A stretch of DNA of 64,000 bases from an uncultured Treponema sp. (GTDB taxonomy: Bacteria > Spirochaetota > Spirochaetia > Treponematales > Treponemataceae), in contig CAMVCB010000004.1 of assembly GCA_947165895.1 (NCBI GenBank), positions 248,001 through 312,000 of the forward strand. The letters are read 5' to 3'. A program made the translations under genes and the position numbers. Shown here piece by piece: positions 17,522 to 27,520 of this stretch (the stretch's first letter is position 1; every line of letters begins with the position of its first letter). The notes beneath the pieces were generated by a model. That model made no database searches. It was not told the origin of the DNA and saw only the letters and a program-made list of their open reading frames with translations.

Positions 17522-18709
17522 ATGGCAAAGGAGAAGTTCGAAAGAACCAAACCTCACATGAACGTTGGTACTATTGGTCACGTAGACCATGGTAAGACAA
17601 CACTTTCTGCAGCTATCACAACATACTGTGCTAATAAGTATGGTGATAAGAAACTTAAGTATGACGAAATTGATAACGCTCCAGAGGAAAAAGAGCGTGG
17701 TATTACAATCAATACTCGTCACCTTGAGTATCAGTCAGACAAACGTCACTATGCACACATCGACTGCCCGGGACATGCTGACTACATTAAGAACATGATT
17801 ACTGGTGCTGCACAGATGGATGGTGCTATCCTCGTAGTATCTGCTCCAGACTCAGTTATGCCTCAGACAAAAGAGCACTTGCTGCTTGCTCGTCAGGTAG
17901 GTGTACCAAAGATTATCGTATTCTTGAACAAAGTTGACTTGGTTGACGATCCAGATCTTCTTGAACTGGTTGTTGAAGAAGTAAAAGACACTCTTCAGTC
18001 TTATGGCTTCTCTCCAGATACACCAATCATTAAGGGTTCTGCTTTCAAAGCTCTTCAGGAAGGTGCAACAGCTGAAGATACAGCTTGTATCGAAGAATTG
18101 CTCCAGGCTATGGATACATGGTTCGATGATCCAGTTCGTGATTCTGATAAACCATTCTTGATGCCAATCGAAGATATCTTCACTATTTCTGGTCGTGGTA
18201 CTGTAGTAACAGGAAAGATCGAACGTGGTGTTGTAAACATGAACGACCCAGTACAGATCGTAGGTATCCGTCCAACAGCTGATACAACTGTAACTGGTAT
18301 TGAAATGTTCCAGAAGACTCTTGATCAGGGTATGGCTGGTGATAACGTTGGTATCCTTCTCCGTGGTGTTGAGAAGAAAGACGTTGTTCGTGGTCAGGTT
18401 TTGGCAAAGCCAAACAGTATCACACCTCATACAAAGTTCGAAGCTCAGCTTTACGTTCTTTCAAAGGAAGAAGGTGGACGTCACTCTCCATTCTTCTCTG
18501 GATACCGCCCACAGTTCTACTTCCGTACAACAGATATCACTGGTACTGTAGAACTTGAAGCTGGTACAGACATGGTAAAACCAGGAGATAACGTAAAAAT
18601 TATCGGTAACCTTATCCACCCAATCGCTATGGATGAAGGTCTTAAACTTGCTATCCGTGAAGGCGGTCACACAATCGCTTCTGGACAGGTTGTAAAAATT
18701 ATTGAATAG
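17522..18709 (+). CDS. tuf: Translation elongation factor Tu
   Basis: EF-Tu delivers aminoacyl-tRNA to the ribosomal A site as a GTP complex. Motifs: G1 GHVDHGKT, switch [15 protein letters not shown], the domain-2 block [19 protein letters not shown] and a C-terminal [12 protein letters not shown]. The ATG at 17522 gives 395 residues, the normal length, and follows AAGGAG by 6 bases; an upstream in-frame extension to 17414 is not coding in character. It opens the S10 operon, as in other treponemes, and is separated from rpsJ by a long hairpin. Confidence 0.98.
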   Translation: MAKEKFERTKPHMNVGTIGHVDHGKTTLSAAITTYCANKYGDKKLKYDEIDNAPEEKERGITINTRHLEYQSDKRHYAHIDCPGHADYIKNMITGAAQMDGAILVVSAPDSVMPQTKEHLLLARQVGVPKIIVFLNKVDLVDDPDLLELVVEEVKDTLQSYGFSPDTPIIKGSAFKALQEGATAEDTACIEELLQAMDTWFDDPVRDSDKPFLMPIEDIFTISGRGTVVTGKIERGVVNMNDPVQIVGIRPTADTTVTGIEMFQKTLDQGMAGDNVGILLRGVEKKDVVRGQVLAKPNSITPHTKFEAQLYVLSKEEGGRHSPFFSGYRPQFYFRTTDITGTVELEAGTDMVKPGDNVKIIGNLIHPIAMDEGLKLAIREGGHTIASGQVVKIIE

Positions 18710-18724
18710 TTTTTAATTTTTTCA

Positions 18725-18756
18725 AACAAAGGGGCTGGTTCGCCGGTTCCTTTGTT
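18725..18756 (+). other. 14-pair UUCG hairpin between tuf and rpsJ
   Basis: Arms 18725-18738 and 18743-18756 pair fully, with three G-U wobbles, around a TTCG tetraloop. No U tract follows, so it is not an obvious terminator. The rpsJ ribosome site (AAAGGAG) starts five bases later. It may be an mRNA processing or stability element separating abundant tuf mRNA from the ribosomal genes. Confidence 0.75.
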
Positions 18757-18776
18757 GTGAAAAGGAGTATTTGAAA

Positions 18777-19085
18777 ATGGCTAATGGAAAGATTCGAGTT
18801 AGACTTCGCGCATTTGACGTAGAGTTAATCGATCAGAGTGCTAAAGCCATCGTGCAGACTGTTCAGAAGGCGGGAGCAAAGGTTTCAGGCCCTATCCCTC
18901 TTCCAACAAGAATCAATAAGTACACAGTGCTTCGTTCCCCTCACGTAAACAAAAAGTCTCGTGAGCAGTTCGAAATGCGTACTCATAAACGTCTTATTGA
19001 CATTATGAATCCATCTCAGGATGTTATGGATTCTTTGATGAAACTTGAACTTCCTGCCGGTGTTGACGTAGTAATTACACAGTAG
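18777..19085 (+). CDS. rpsJ: 30S ribosomal protein S10
   Basis: S10 (NusE) belongs to the 30S head and also to the antitermination complex with NusB. The 102 residues show [21 protein letters not shown] (quoted in part), [10 protein letters not shown] and [20 protein letters not shown]. The ATG at 18777 is 9 bases from AAGGAG; an in-frame TTG six bases upstream is less likely. It is the first S10-operon gene after tuf. Confidence 0.97.
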   Translation: MANGKIRVRLRAFDVELIDQSAKAIVQTVQKAGAKVSGPIPLPTRINKYTVLRSPHVNKKSREQFEMRTHKRLIDIMNPSQDVMDSLMKLELPAGVDVVITQ

Positions 19086-19255
19086 TGTAATCTCACACAA
19101 GTAGTGAAAATCGCGAACTTAAGTTCGCAAAAAATGGCAAGCGTAGTCTTGCGAGGTACGAGCCCTTTGGATCAGGGACGACGGCCTGAAATTAATTCAT
19201 AGAACAATGGTTTGGATTTAATCCACTCAGTTTGTTCTAATAGGAGAATATCAGA
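19086..19255 (+). promoter_or_regulatory. Structured 170-base spacer between rpsJ and rplC
   Basis: This gap is unusual in an otherwise tightly packed operon. It holds a 16-base perfect palindrome (19113-19128, GCGAACTT and complement) followed by A6, a GCAAG/CTTGC stem (19137-19152), a CCCTT/AGGG stem, and a hairpin at 19201-19238 (AGAACAA/TTGTTCT outer, TGGAT/ATCCA inner) ending three bases before the rplC site TAGGAG. A regulatory leader, for example for ribosomal-protein feedback, is an inference. Confidence 0.5.
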
Positions 19256-19876
19256 ATGAAAGGTCTGATTGCTAAAAAAGTTGGCATGACACAGATATTC
19301 GACGAAAGCGGAAATCTGACACCAGTAACCGTGATCCAGGTCGAGCCAAATGTTGTCGTTGCCAAGAAAACAAAGGAAAATTGCGGTTATGATGCAGTTG
19401 TTCTTGGTTTGGAAGATATTAAAGCTTCTAAAGCAAACAAAGCATATGCCGGACAATTCCCAGAGAACATCAACCCTAAGCGCCACTTGAAAGAGTTCCG
19501 CAACTTCGAAAAAGAAGTAAATGTTGGTGATGAAATTGGTCTTGAACTTTTTGAAGGCAGCCGCTTCCTCGATGTAACTGCAACTTCAAAAGGAAAAGGA
19601 TTCCAGGGTGTAATGAAGAGATGGGGCTTCCATGGTGGACGTGCTACTCACGGTTCAAAATTCCATCGTGAGCCGGGTGGAACTGGAGAATGTACTACTC
19701 CAGGACACAGCTTTAAAAACATCAAGCTTCCTGGTCATATGGGATTCAAGAAAATTACTGTTCAGAATTTGAAAATCGTAAAAGTAGATCCTGAACTTAA
19801 AGTAATTATGGTTCGCGGAGCTGTTCCGGGAAACAAAGACTGTACACTCATCGTAAAGTCCGCAGTTAAGAAATAA
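19256..19876 (+). CDS. rplC: 50S ribosomal protein L3
   Basis: L3 helps nucleate 50S assembly and reaches to the peptidyl-transferase centre. At 206 residues it is of standard length, beginning MKGLIAKKVGMTQIFDE. The conserved core is present (SKGKGFQGVMKRWGFHGG, THGSKFHREPG and LPGHMG), which includes the glutamine position methylated in many bacteria. It follows a structured spacer and is 12 bases upstream of rplD. Confidence 0.97.
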   Translation: MKGLIAKKVGMTQIFDESGNLTPVTVIQVEPNVVVAKKTKENCGYDAVVLGLEDIKASKANKAYAGQFPENINPKRHLKEFRNFEKEVNVGDEIGLELFEGSRFLDVTATSKGKGFQGVMKRWGFHGGRATHGSKFHREPGGTGECTTPGHSFKNIKLPGHMGFKKITVQNLKIVKVDPELKVIMVRGAVPGNKDCTLIVKSAVKK

Positions 19877-19888
19877 GGGGAATAAGAT

Positions 19889-20527
19889 ATGGAAAAGAAA
19901 GTCTATTCAACTTCTGGTAAAGAACTGCGTACAATCACACTTGATGATAAAGTATTCGGTCTTCCAGTAAATGACGACGTAATTTATTACGCAATTACAA
20001 ATGAATTGGCAAATAAGCGTGTTGGTACTGCTTGTACAAAAACACGTGCAGAAGTTCACGGAAGTAATGCAAAGCCTTACAACCAGAAAGGTACAGGTAA
20101 TGCTCGTCGTGGTGATAAGAAATCTCCTATCACTGTTGGCGGTGGTACAATTTTTGGACCAAAACCACGCGACTTCAGTTACTCAATTCCTAAAAAGGAA
20201 AAGAGACTTGCTCTTAAAACAATCCTTAGCTCACACGCTCAGGGTGACAGACTTACTATCGTAGAAGACTTTACAGTTGAAAGCGGTAAAACAAAAGATT
20301 TGGTAAAAATCTTGAGCAATTTTGCTAAAGATGAAAGAACAGTTTTGATTTTGAAAGATGACGATGCAAAAGTAAAACAGGCTGCAAGAAACGTTAAGAA
20401 TCTTACATTCCTTTCTTACAATCGTCTCAACGCTCATGACTTGTTCTACGGAAGAAAGATCATCGCTCTTGAAAGCGCTGTAAAGAATCTTTCTGACTTC
20501 TACGCTGATGATAAGGAGGCTAAATAA
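19889..20527 (+). CDS. rplD: 50S ribosomal protein L4
   Basis: L4 lines the exit tunnel and in many bacteria regulates the S10 operon. The 212 residues include the tunnel-loop block [21 protein letters not shown] (in part), [15 protein letters not shown] and a C-terminal [14 protein letters not shown]. The macrolide-related [12 protein letters not shown] region is close to the family consensus. The stop codon overlaps the rplW ATG by one base. Confidence 0.97.
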   Translation: MEKKVYSTSGKELRTITLDDKVFGLPVNDDVIYYAITNELANKRVGTACTKTRAEVHGSNAKPYNQKGTGNARRGDKKSPITVGGGTIFGPKPRDFSYSIPKKEKRLALKTILSSHAQGDRLTIVEDFTVESGKTKDLVKILSNFAKDERTVLILKDDDAKVKQAARNVKNLTFLSYNRLNAHDLFYGRKIIALESAVKNLSDFYADDKEAK

Positions 20528-20811
20528 TGACTTATACAGATATCCTTATTAAGCCTGTTGTATCTGAAAAGGCAAGTACTTTACGTGAACAGAATAAATA
20601 TGTATTTATCGTGCATCCTGACGCAACAAAAACACAGATTAAAGCTGCTGTTGCTGATTTGTTCAAAGTAAAGGTTGTTGGCTGCACAACTATGAATGTG
20701 CTTGGAAAAATGAAACGTCTTCGTGGTAAGCCAGGAAGAACAGCATCTTTCAAAAAAGCTATTGTACGTCTTGCAGAAGGCGAAACAATCTCAGCTTTTG
20801 AAGGTGTTTAA
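20527..20811 (+). CDS. rplW: 50S ribosomal protein L23
   Basis: L23 forms the docking site for trigger factor and SRP at the tunnel exit. The 94 residues contain the typical start DILIKPVVSEKAS, FIVHPDATKTQIKAAV and MKRLRGKPGRTASFKKAIV. The ATG sits in TAATG shared with the rplD stop, with AAGGAGG inside the end of rplD, so translation is coupled. Confidence 0.97.
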   Translation: MTYTDILIKPVVSEKASTLREQNKYVFIVHPDATKTQIKAAVADLFKVKVVGCTTMNVLGKMKRLRGKPGRTASFKKAIVRLAEGETISAFEGV

Positions 20812-20839
20812 TTCCAAGTTGTAACTAAGGGGAAAAGAA

Positions 20840-21667
20840 ATGGCTCTTAAAGTATTTAAGCCAATGACACCTGGTACACGTGGACGTGTAGACTTGTGTC
20901 GTGATGAATTGACATCAGCAAGACCCGAAAAATCATTGGTGTCAAAAAGAAAGTCACATTCAGGCCGTAACTCTGCTGGACGCATCACAGTTCGTCATCA
21001 GGGTGGTGGTCACAAAAGACTTTATCGTGATATAGATTTTAAGCGTGATAAGCACGGCATCCCTGGAACCGTAAAATCAATTGAATACGATCCAAACAGA
21101 AGTGCTAACATTGCTTTGATTTATTATGCTGACGGTGATAAACGTTATATCATCGCTCCAAAAGGATTGCAGGTTGGACAGAAAGTTATGTCTGGCGAAA
21201 ACGCAACTCCTACAGTTGGAAATGCTCTTCCGTTAAAGGCAATTCCAGTTGGTTTCACTATTCATAACATCGAGCTCACCCTCGGTGCCGGCGGACAGCT
21301 TGTACGTTCTGCTGGTGCTTCGGCTCAGATTTCTGGTAGTGAAGGTGACTATGTTATCGTTCGTTTACCATCTGGTGAAATGAGAAAGATCAACGGACGC
21401 TGCTATGCAACAATCGGTGTTGTAGGAAACGAAGAACACATGAATGTTAAGCTTGGTAAAGCTGGTCATAGACGTTGGTTGGGTATCAGACCTACTGTTC
21501 GCGGTATGGCTATGAACCCTCATGATCATCCACTTGGTGGTGGTGAAGGTGCCGGTAAAGGTCGTAACCCAGTTACTCCTTGGGGACAGCCTTGTAAAGG
21601 TTACCAGACACGCAACAAACGCAAGACATCTAGCAATTTCATTGTTAGCCGTCGTAAGAAGAAGTAG
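20840..21667 (+). CDS. rplB: 50S ribosomal protein L2
   Basis: L2 is a core 50S protein at the subunit interface near the catalytic centre. The 275 residues show [30 protein letters not shown] and the highly conserved [17 protein letters not shown] with the histidine implicated in activity, ending VSRRKKK. It is 28 bases after rplW with AAGGGG before the ATG. Confidence 0.98.
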   Translation: MALKVFKPMTPGTRGRVDLCRDELTSARPEKSLVSKRKSHSGRNSAGRITVRHQGGGHKRLYRDIDFKRDKHGIPGTVKSIEYDPNRSANIALIYYADGDKRYIIAPKGLQVGQKVMSGENATPTVGNALPLKAIPVGFTIHNIELTLGAGGQLVRSAGASAQISGSEGDYVIVRLPSGEMRKINGRCYATIGVVGNEEHMNVKLGKAGHRRWLGIRPTVRGMAMNPHDHPLGGGEGAGKGRNPVTPWGQPCKGYQTRNKRKTSSNFIVSRRKKK

Positions 21668-21684
21668 TTGCATAGGAGATAACT

Positions 21685-21969
21685 GTGTCAAGATCTGTTA
21701 AAAAAGGACCTTTCGTAGAGAAATCTCTTTACAAAAAGGTTCAGGCAATGAATAAAGAAGCAGATAGAAAAATGATTAAAACATATTCTCGCTGCTCAAC
21801 AATCATCCCAGAAATGGTAGGTAATACTATTTCTGTTTATAATGGTAAATCATGGATTCCTGTATATGTTACAGAAAACCTGGTAGGTCACAAACTTGGT
21901 GAATTTGCACCAACTCGTACTTATCACGGCCATGGTGGTTCAGACAAATCTGCCGGAAAAGGCAATTAA
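21685..21969 (+). CDS. rpsS: 30S ribosomal protein S19
   Basis: S19 binds the 30S head next to S13. The 94 residues begin [14 protein letters not shown] after an initiator GTG at 21685, preceded by AGGAGATAACT. Conserved blocks [15 protein letters not shown] and [14 protein letters not shown] are intact. GTG starts recur in this operon (also rpsC and rpsQ). Confidence 0.97.
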   Translation: MSRSVKKGPFVEKSLYKKVQAMNKEADRKMIKTYSRCSTIIPEMVGNTISVYNGKSWIPVYVTENLVGHKLGEFAPTRTYHGHGGSDKSAGKGN

Positions 21970-21981
21970 TAGGTGGATATT

Positions 21982-22338
21982 ATGGCTGAGAAAAAAGGTT
22001 ATGTAGCCACTACAAAATTCCTTATTGCATCACCAACAAAGGTTCGTCCTGTTGCAAATGTAATTAAACAGAAGTCCTATTCGGAAGCTATGGCAATTCT
22101 TGCTAATATGCCACAGAAAGGTGCAGGTCTTATCAGCGCTACTTTGAAGTCAGCTGCTGCTAATGCACTTAATTTGAATAGCAAATTAGATGAAGATATG
22201 CTTTACGTAAAAGAAATCAGAATCGACGAAGGTCCAAGACTCAAGAGAGTTTGGTTCCGTGCTCGTGGACGTGCTGATCAGCTTTTGAAACGTATGTGCC
22301 ATATTACCGTTGTCGTTGACGAAAAGGCGGGGGAATAA
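21982..22338 (+). CDS. rplV: 50S ribosomal protein L22
   Basis: L22 reaches into the exit tunnel. From the ATG at 21982 the protein has 118 residues ([14 protein letters not shown]). An in-frame GTG nine bases upstream overlaps the ribosome site AGGTGG and is unlikely. The C-terminal hairpin region [21 protein letters not shown] (in part) and HITVVVDE are typical. The stop is one base before the rpsC GTG. Confidence 0.96.
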   Translation: MAEKKGYVATTKFLIASPTKVRPVANVIKQKSYSEAMAILANMPQKGAGLISATLKSAAANALNLNSKLDEDMLYVKEIRIDEGPRLKRVWFRARGRADQLLKRMCHITVVVDEKAGE

Positions 22339-22339
22339 A

Positions 22340-23077
22340 GTGGGACAGAAAGTAAATCCAATTGGTTTGCGCTTGGGCGTAAACAAAACATGGCAGTCAC
22401 GATGGTATGCTGATCCTCGTGAATATGCAGATTTAGTTTTGGAAGATATCAAAATCCGTAAAATGGTTTCAGAACTTCCAGAATGTAAAAATGCTGATAT
22501 TGCTGAAATTGAAATTGTACGCCATCCACAGCGCGTTACAATCGTAATTCATACAGCTCGTCCTGGTGTTATTATTGGTGTAAAAGGTGCTTCAATCGAA
22601 AAGATTAGCGCTGACATCCAGAAGCAGCTTACAAAGAAAGTTCAGATCAAGATTAAGGAAATCAAACGTGCTGATTTGAACGCTTCTTTGATTGCTCAGA
22701 ACATCGCTCGTCAGCTTTCAGGCCGTGGTTCATTCCGCAAGGCTATGAAACAGGCTGTAAGTAATGCTATGCGTGCTGGTGCACAGGGTATTAAAGTTCG
22801 TGTTAGTGGTCGTCTTGGTGGCGCAGATATGAGCCGCACAGAAGAGCACAAAGAGGGACGTGTACCACTTCACACACTTCGTGCAGATATCGACTATGGA
22901 ACATTCGCAGCTCTTACTACATACGGTAAAATCGGTGTAAAAGTATGGGTTTACAATGGAATGAACTATGGTATTGAACGCAACGAAGATGCCGGTCAGC
23001 TTGTAAAGAAGCCAAGACGTAACCGTCCGGCTGCAGACAAGGCTGAAGGTGCAGAACCTAAAAAGGCAAGGAGTTAG
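22340..23077 (+). CDS. rpsC: 30S ribosomal protein S3
   Basis: S3 lies at the mRNA entry channel and has a KH domain with the [14 protein letters not shown] loop. The GTG at 22340 gives the standard N-terminus [13 protein letters not shown] and 245 residues; a purine-rich GGCGGGGG site precedes it. A longer frame from 22310 runs inside rplV and is not real. The C-terminal tail is rich in K, A and E, as often seen. Confidence 0.97.
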   Translation: MGQKVNPIGLRLGVNKTWQSRWYADPREYADLVLEDIKIRKMVSELPECKNADIAEIEIVRHPQRVTIVIHTARPGVIIGVKGASIEKISADIQKQLTKKVQIKIKEIKRADLNASLIAQNIARQLSGRGSFRKAMKQAVSNAMRAGAQGIKVRVSGRLGGADMSRTEEHKEGRVPLHTLRADIDYGTFAALTTYGKIGVKVWVYNGMNYGIERNEDAGQLVKKPRRNRPAADKAEGAEPKKARS

Positions 23078-23079
23078 TT

Positions 23080-23499
23080 ATGCCACTGAGTCCTAAAAGA
23101 GTTATTCACCGTAAGGTACAGCGTGGTCGTGAAAAGGGCAACGCTACACGTGATAATACAATTGACTTTGGCGACATCGCTTTGGTTGCAATGGAACCAA
23201 CATGGCTTGATGCTCGTGTAATCGAGGCTGCCCGTGTTGCTATCAACCGTAAGCTTGAGCGTAAAGGTAATGTCTGGATTCGTATTTTCCCGGACAAGCC
23301 TATTACAAAGAAGCCTGCTGAAGTTCGTATGGGTAAGGGTAAAGGTGCTCCAGATCATTGGGCAGCTGTTATCAAACCTGGAATGATTTTGTTTGAAATT
23401 GGTGGTGTTGATCTTGAAACAGCTCACAGAGCTTTGGAACTTGCAAGTGATAAACTTCCAGTTATTACAAAAATCGCTTATAAGCCAACAAAAGACTAG
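23080..23499 (+). CDS. rplP: 50S ribosomal protein L16
   Basis: L16 helps position the A-site tRNA. The 139 residues start MLSPKRV-like ([17 protein letters not shown]) and contain [42 protein letters not shown] and [15 protein letters not shown] (quoted in part). It starts two bases after the rpsC stop, indicating coupling. Confidence 0.97.
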   Translation: MPLSPKRVIHRKVQRGREKGNATRDNTIDFGDIALVAMEPTWLDARVIEAARVAINRKLERKGNVWIRIFPDKPITKKPAEVRMGKGKGAPDHWAAVIKPGMILFEIGGVDLETAHRALELASDKLPVITKIAYKPTKD

Positions 23500-23510
23500 G
23501 AGGAAATAAG

Positions 23511-23723
23511 ATGGCTGATTCAAAGAAAAAGAATGACAAAGAACTGTCTTATAAAGAACTAGTTGCTAAACGTGATGAGCTTAAAAAGGAATACATGGAT
23601 CTCCGCTTTAAGATGGTAGTATCACATGTAGATAACCCATTGCAGAAACGTACAATCCGTCGCGAAATCGCAAGATTGAATACGTTCATCCGCCAGAAAG
23701 AAATCGCTGGCGAAAATAAATAG
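23511..23723 (+). CDS. rpmC: 50S ribosomal protein L29
   Basis: L29 is a small two-helix protein near the tunnel exit. The 70 residues carry the family segment SYKELVAKRDELKKEYMDLRF and NPLQKRTIRREIARLNT (in part). A lysine-rich N-terminal extension (MADSKKKNDKE) precedes the usual start. AGGAGGAAATAAG before the ATG is a strong site. Confidence 0.95.
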   Translation: MADSKKKNDKELSYKELVAKRDELKKEYMDLRFKMVVSHVDNPLQKRTIRREIARLNTFIRQKEIAGENK

Positions 23724-23733
23724 GAGCTGAACC

Positions 23734-24009
23734 GTGGCAGAAAATACTGTTCAGACTGTAAAGGCAGCAAAAAGATCTTTTACAGGAATTGTTACAAGCG
23801 AAAAAATGGACAAAACAATTGTAGTAACAATTTCATCTAAAAAGATGGATAGCCTTTACAAGAAGTATGTTACCAGATCAAAGAAATACATGGCTCATGA
23901 TGAAAATAATGAAGCACATGTAGGTGATACAGTTCGTATTGTAGAATGCAGACCACTCAGCAAAAACAAGTGCTGGCGTCTTGCAGAAATTGTTGAAAGA
24001 GCAAAATAA
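23734..24009 (+). CDS. rpsQ: 30S ribosomal protein S17
   Basis: S17 is an early-assembly 16S-binding protein with an OB fold. The 91 residues start at GTG 23734 after TAGGAG. The core [32 protein letters not shown] and [13 protein letters not shown] is typical. About 13 residues precede the usual family start. Confidence 0.96.
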   Translation: MAENTVQTVKAAKRSFTGIVTSEKMDKTIVVTISSKKMDSLYKKYVTRSKKYMAHDENNEAHVGDTVRIVECRPLSKNKCWRLAEIVERAK

Positions 24010-24028
24010 GCGAAGGAGTTAAAGAATT

Positions 24029-24397
24029 ATGATTCAGATGCAATCTTGTATGACAGTTGCTGATAACTCTGGAGCAAAAATTGCTCAGTGTATCAAAGTA
24101 ATCGGTGGTTCACACCGCCGTTACGCTGGTATCGGCGACATCGTAGTAGTAGCTATCAAAGATGCTATTCCTACTTCTACAATTAAAAAGGGTGCTATTG
24201 AAAAGGCTGTTATTGTACGCCAGGCTAAAGAGTACCGCCGTCCTGATGGAACTTACATTCGTTTTGATGATAACGCTTGTGTTATCGTTGACGACAGCAA
24301 GAACCCAAAAGGAAAGCGTATTTTTGGACCTGTAGCTCGCGAGCTTCGTGATATGGATTTTATGAAAATCGTTTCACTTGCTCCAGAGGTTCTTTAA
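24029..24397 (+). CDS. rplN: 50S ribosomal protein L14
   Basis: L14 lies at the subunit interface and is the binding site of the silencing factor RsfS. The 122 residues are the exact family length: [33 protein letters not shown] and [20 protein letters not shown]. It sits between rpsQ and rplX in standard spc order. Confidence 0.98.
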   Translation: MIQMQSCMTVADNSGAKIAQCIKVIGGSHRRYAGIGDIVVVAIKDAIPTSTIKKGAIEKAVIVRQAKEYRRPDGTYIRFDDNACVIVDDSKNPKGKRIFGPVARELRDMDFMKIVSLAPEVL

Positions 24398-24409
24398 GGA
24401 GTAATGAGG

Positions 24410-24727
24410 ATGTTAGTAAAATCAAAAATCCGTAAAGGCGATACAGTAGAAGTACTTGCTGGAAAAGATAAGGGAAAACGCGGAGAAATCGTAAGCGTTA
24501 ACCTTAAAAAAGAAGCAGTAATAGTATCTGGTGTAAACATTGTTAAAAAGGCAATGAAAAAGAGAAGCCAGCAGGACCAGGGCGGAATCGCTGAGGTTGA
24601 AGCTCCTCTTAATATTTCTAACGTGGGTATCGTATGTAAAAAATGCGGTAAACCTGTTAAGATTGGTTACAAATTCGACGGCGACAAGAAAATTCGCGTT
24701 TGCCGTAAATGTGGAGAAACTTTGTAA
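24410..24727 (+). CDS. rplX: 50S ribosomal protein L24
   Basis: L24 initiates 50S assembly and has a KOW motif ([20 protein letters not shown]). From the ATG at 24410 it has 105 residues and the AAGGAG is 8 bases away; the in-frame ATG at 24404 is only 2 bases away. The C-terminus has two CxxC pairs (CKKCGK, CRKCGE), a zinc ribbon seen in many L24 proteins. The stop shares a base with the rplE ATG. Confidence 0.96.
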   Translation: MLVKSKIRKGDTVEVLAGKDKGKRGEIVSVNLKKEAVIVSGVNIVKKAMKKRSQQDQGGIAEVEAPLNISNVGIVCKKCGKPVKIGYKFDGDKKIRVCRKCGETL

Positions 24728-25278
24728 TGGCAAATTACGTACCTCGGCTTAAGAAAGTCTATAAAGACGAAATCGCACCGGCTCTTACAAAAGAGTTCAG
24801 CTATACAACTCCGATGCAGGTCCCTGTTATCAAGAAGGTTGTAGTAAGCATGGGTGTTGGTGAAGCTCTCACAAATAAGAAACTCCTTGATGCCGCAGTT
24901 ACTGACTTGACTGCTATCACAGGTCAGAAAGCTGTTAAAACTAGAGCTAAGAAGAGTATTGCTAACTTTAAACTTCGTGAGGGTAATGAAGTAGGAGCAA
25001 TGGTAACATTGCGCGGTAACATCATGTATGAATTCCTTGACCGCCTTATCAATGTTGCACTCCCACGTGTAAAGGATTTCCGTGGAATTAAAGCTACTGG
25101 CTTTGATGGTCATGGAAACTTCTCTCTTGGTATTACAGAACAGATTATCTTCCCGGAAATCGACTTCGACAAAATCGTAAAGATTGCCGGTATGAATATT
25201 ACTGTAGTAACTAGCGCAAAGACTGACGCAGAAGCTAAATCTTTGCTTACCAAGTTCAACATGCCGTTCAGAAAGTAG
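24727..25278 (+). CDS. rplE: 50S ribosomal protein L5
   Basis: L5 binds 5S rRNA in the central protuberance. The start ATG at 24727 overlaps the rplX stop (TAATG) and gives 183 residues. Diagnostic blocks are [34 protein letters not shown] and [20 protein letters not shown] (in part). The longer frame from 24709 lies inside rplX and is rejected. Confidence 0.97.
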   Translation: MANYVPRLKKVYKDEIAPALTKEFSYTTPMQVPVIKKVVVSMGVGEALTNKKLLDAAVTDLTAITGQKAVKTRAKKSIANFKLREGNEVGAMVTLRGNIMYEFLDRLINVALPRVKDFRGIKATGFDGHGNFSLGITEQIIFPEIDFDKIVKIAGMNITVVTSAKTDAEAKSLLTKFNMPFRK

Positions 25279-25285
25279 GTGAAGT

Positions 25286-25471
25286 ATGGCAAAGAAATCA
25301 ATGATTATTAAAGCAGCCCGCAAACAGAAATATTCGACACGCGAGTACAATCGCTGTCAGATTTGCGGTCGTCCACGCGGATATTTGCGCAAGTTTAAGA
25401 TGTGTCGTCTTTGCTTCCGTAAATTGGCAAGCGAAGGCCAGCTTCCTGGCGTAACAAAATCTAGTTGGTAG
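25286..25471 (+). CDS. rpsZ: 30S ribosomal protein S14, zinc-binding type
   Basis: This is the short (61-residue) zinc form of S14 in the 30S head, with cysteines C24, C27, C40 and C43 (CQICGR and CRLC). The rest ([30 protein letters not shown] end) is typical. Many bacteria keep a second, zinc-free S14 for zinc shortage; none is in this window. Confidence 0.96.
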   Translation: MAKKSMIIKAARKQKYSTREYNRCQICGRPRGYLRKFKMCRLCFRKLASEGQLPGVTKSSW

Positions 25472-25480
25472 GGGGATGTA

Positions 25481-25879
25481 ATGAGTGCATCAGATCCAGT
25501 AGCAGACATGCTCACAAAGGTTCGGAATGCGGCTGTTGCCCGCCACGAGAAAGTAGATGTTCCAGCATCAAAGCTGAAGCTCGAAATCGTGAAGATTCTG
25601 AAAACTGAAGGATATATTAAAAACTTCAAAAAGGTTCAGGAAGACGGAAAGAATACTCTTCGTATTTTCTTGAAATATGATGATGAAAATAACCCGGTAA
25701 TCCACGGTGTAAAGAAAATTTCTACACCAGGCCGCCGTGTTTATTCTGGCTATAAAGATTTACCACGTGTTTATAACGGATACGGTACAATCATCGTTTC
25801 AACTTCTGCTGGTGTAACAACTGGTAAGAAAGCTTCTGAAAAGATGGTTGGTGGTGAATTAGTTTGCACAATCTGGTAA
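25481..25879 (+). CDS. rpsH: 30S ribosomal protein S8
   Basis: S8 binds the central domain of 16S rRNA and is the spc-operon repressor in E. coli. The 132 residues show [47 protein letters not shown] and a C-terminal [10 protein letters not shown]. The gene follows rpsZ by nine bases with GGGGGATGTA. Confidence 0.97.
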   Translation: MSASDPVADMLTKVRNAAVARHEKVDVPASKLKLEIVKILKTEGYIKNFKKVQEDGKNTLRIFLKYDDENNPVIHGVKKISTPGRRVYSGYKDLPRVYNGYGTIIVSTSAGVTTGKKASEKMVGGELVCTIW

Positions 25880-25894
25880 TAGGGGGCAGAAAGT

Positions 25895-26434
25895 ATGTCT
25901 AAAGTAGGTAAACTTCCTGTTGCTATTCCAGCAGGTGTAACAGTAAGCGTTGCTGACAATGTAATGACTGTAAAAGGGCCAAAAGGTGAACTTAAACAGG
26001 CATTCTCAAGCAACGTTAAAATTGATGTTCAGTCAAACGAAGTTGTACTTTCAACTTTGAACGATACAAAACAGGCTGGCGCTGACCACGGACTTTACAG
26101 AAGTCTTCTTAATAACATGGTAAAAGGTGTTTCAGAAGGTTTTACAAAGACTCTGGTTATCACTGGTGTAGGTTATCGTGCAGAAGTTAAAGGTAAAGAA
26201 CTTGTAATGAACCTTGGATATTCAAGCGACTATATTGTAATCATTCCTAACGGTGTAACTGTTACTACAACTCCAGATGGAAAAGTAACAATCACAGGTA
26301 TTGATAAGCAGTTGGTTGGTGAATTCAGCTCTCAGATTCGTAAGTTGCGCAAACCTGAACCTTACAAAGGAAAGGGTATCCGCTACGACAACGAAGTTAT
26401 CCGCCGCAAGGTTGGTAAGACTGGTGTTAAATAA
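25895..26434 (+). CDS. rplF: 50S ribosomal protein L6
   Basis: L6 lies at the base of the L7/L12 stalk near the sarcin-ricin loop. The 179 residues have the duplicated L6 fold, starting [15 protein letters not shown] and ending with the signature [22 protein letters not shown] (in part). It is 15 bases after rpsH, with GGGGGCAGAAAGT upstream. Confidence 0.97.
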   Translation: MSKVGKLPVAIPAGVTVSVADNVMTVKGPKGELKQAFSSNVKIDVQSNEVVLSTLNDTKQAGADHGLYRSLLNNMVKGVSEGFTKTLVITGVGYRAEVKGKELVMNLGYSSDYIVIIPNGVTVTTTPDGKVTITGIDKQLVGEFSSQIRKLRKPEPYKGKGIRYDNEVIRRKVGKTGVK

Positions 26435-26445
26435 GGTGAAGCTAT

Positions 26446-26808
26446 ATGTTTAAGAAACTGAACGATAAAGACAGAAAACGCTTGCACAGAAAAATTCACA
26501 TCCGCAAGACTCTTCGCGGAACTGCAGACAGACCAAGAATGACTGTTACTCGCAGCAACAAGAATCTTTCTGTTCAGGTAATCGACGACGATGAAGGTAA
26601 AACTTTGGCTTCTATTTCCACTTTGGAAAAAGAGTTTGAAGCACTTAAGCCAAATACTGAAGGCGCTGCAAAACTTGGAGAAGCTATTGGAGCTCGTCTT
26701 AAGGAAAAGAAGATTACTAAGGTCGTTTTTGATCGCAATGGATATCTTTACCATGGTGTTGTAAAAGCACTTGCTGATGGCGCTCGAAAAGCCGGAATTG
26801 AATTCTAG
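26446..26808 (+). CDS. rplR: 50S ribosomal protein L18
   Basis: L18 binds 5S rRNA with L5 and L25. The 120 residues contain [20 protein letters not shown] (in part), [21 protein letters not shown] and the C-terminal [21 protein letters not shown] region. It is in the normal place between rplF and rpsE. Confidence 0.97.
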   Translation: MFKKLNDKDRKRLHRKIHIRKTLRGTADRPRMTVTRSNKNLSVQVIDDDEGKTLASISTLEKEFEALKPNTEGAAKLGEAIGARLKEKKITKVVFDRNGYLYHGVVKALADGARKAGIEF

Positions 26809-26817
26809 GAGTTGGAA

Positions 26818-27336
26818 ATGGAAGAACATCAGAAAAAATTTGATAAAGATCCAAAAGAGAAAGAGTTCGTAGAAAAACTCGTAACTCTCAACAGAACTTG
26901 TAAGACTGTAAAGGGTGGACGTCGTATGTCTTTCTCTGCTCTTACAATTGTTGGTGATCAGAAAGGTCGCGTAGGATACGGACTTGGTAAAGCTAACGAC
27001 GTATCTGAAGCAATTAAGAAGAGCATCGACAAGGCTAAACGTAACCTTGTAATGCTTCCTCTTAAGAATGGAACTTTACCACATGAAGTTCTTGGTAAAT
27101 ACAAGAGTTCATCAGTTTTGCTTAAACCAGCTTGTTCAGGAACTGGACTTATCGCTGGTGGTACTGTTCGTGCAATTATGGATGCTGCAGGTGCTACTGA
27201 CCTGATTTCTAAATCACTTGGTTCAAGCTCTGCTGTAAACGTTGTTCGTGCTACTTTTGATGCAATCGTACACATTATGGATGCAAAGAAAGTTGCAGCT
27301 AACAGAGGTAAAACTCTTGATGAGATGTGGGGTTAA
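26818..27336 (+). CDS. rpsE: 30S ribosomal protein S5
   Basis: S5 contributes to decoding accuracy and mRNA helicase activity. From the ATG at 26818 it has 172 residues with AGGAG 6 bases away; an in-frame TTG at 26812 directly abuts the site and is unlikely. Core blocks: KGGRRMSFSALTIVGDQKGRV (in part), GYGLGKANDVSEAI and GGTVRAIMDAAGATD. It overlaps nothing and rpmD follows after 3 bases. Confidence 0.97.
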   Translation: MEEHQKKFDKDPKEKEFVEKLVTLNRTCKTVKGGRRMSFSALTIVGDQKGRVGYGLGKANDVSEAIKKSIDKAKRNLVMLPLKNGTLPHEVLGKYKSSSVLLKPACSGTGLIAGGTVRAIMDAAGATDLISKSLGSSSAVNVVRATFDAIVHIMDAKKVAANRGKTLDEMWG

Positions 27337-27339
27337 TGT

Positions 27340-27519
27340 ATGGCACAGATTAAAGTTACATTAATGAAAAGCGTAATTGGTCAGAAACCAGAGAAAAAAG
27401 CAACTGTAAGAAGCCTTGGTCTTAAGAAGATTCATTCTTCTAACACTCTTGAGGCTACAGATGCTGTAAAAGGTATGGTTGCTGCTGTATCTCATTTAGT
27501 AAAAGTTGAGGAGATCTAA
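27340..27519 (+). CDS. rpmD: 50S ribosomal protein L30
   Basis: This short 59-residue frame matches L30: MAQIKVTLMKSVIGQKPEKK at the start, then TVRSLGLKKIHSS and an end VKVEEI. L30 is a peripheral 50S protein absent from some bacteria. The ATG is three bases after the rpsE stop, in the standard position between S5 and L15, which supports it strongly despite its size. Confidence 0.95.
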   Translation: MAQIKVTLMKSVIGQKPEKKATVRSLGLKKIHSSNTLEATDAVKGMVAAVSHLVKVEEI

Positions 27520-27520
27520 A

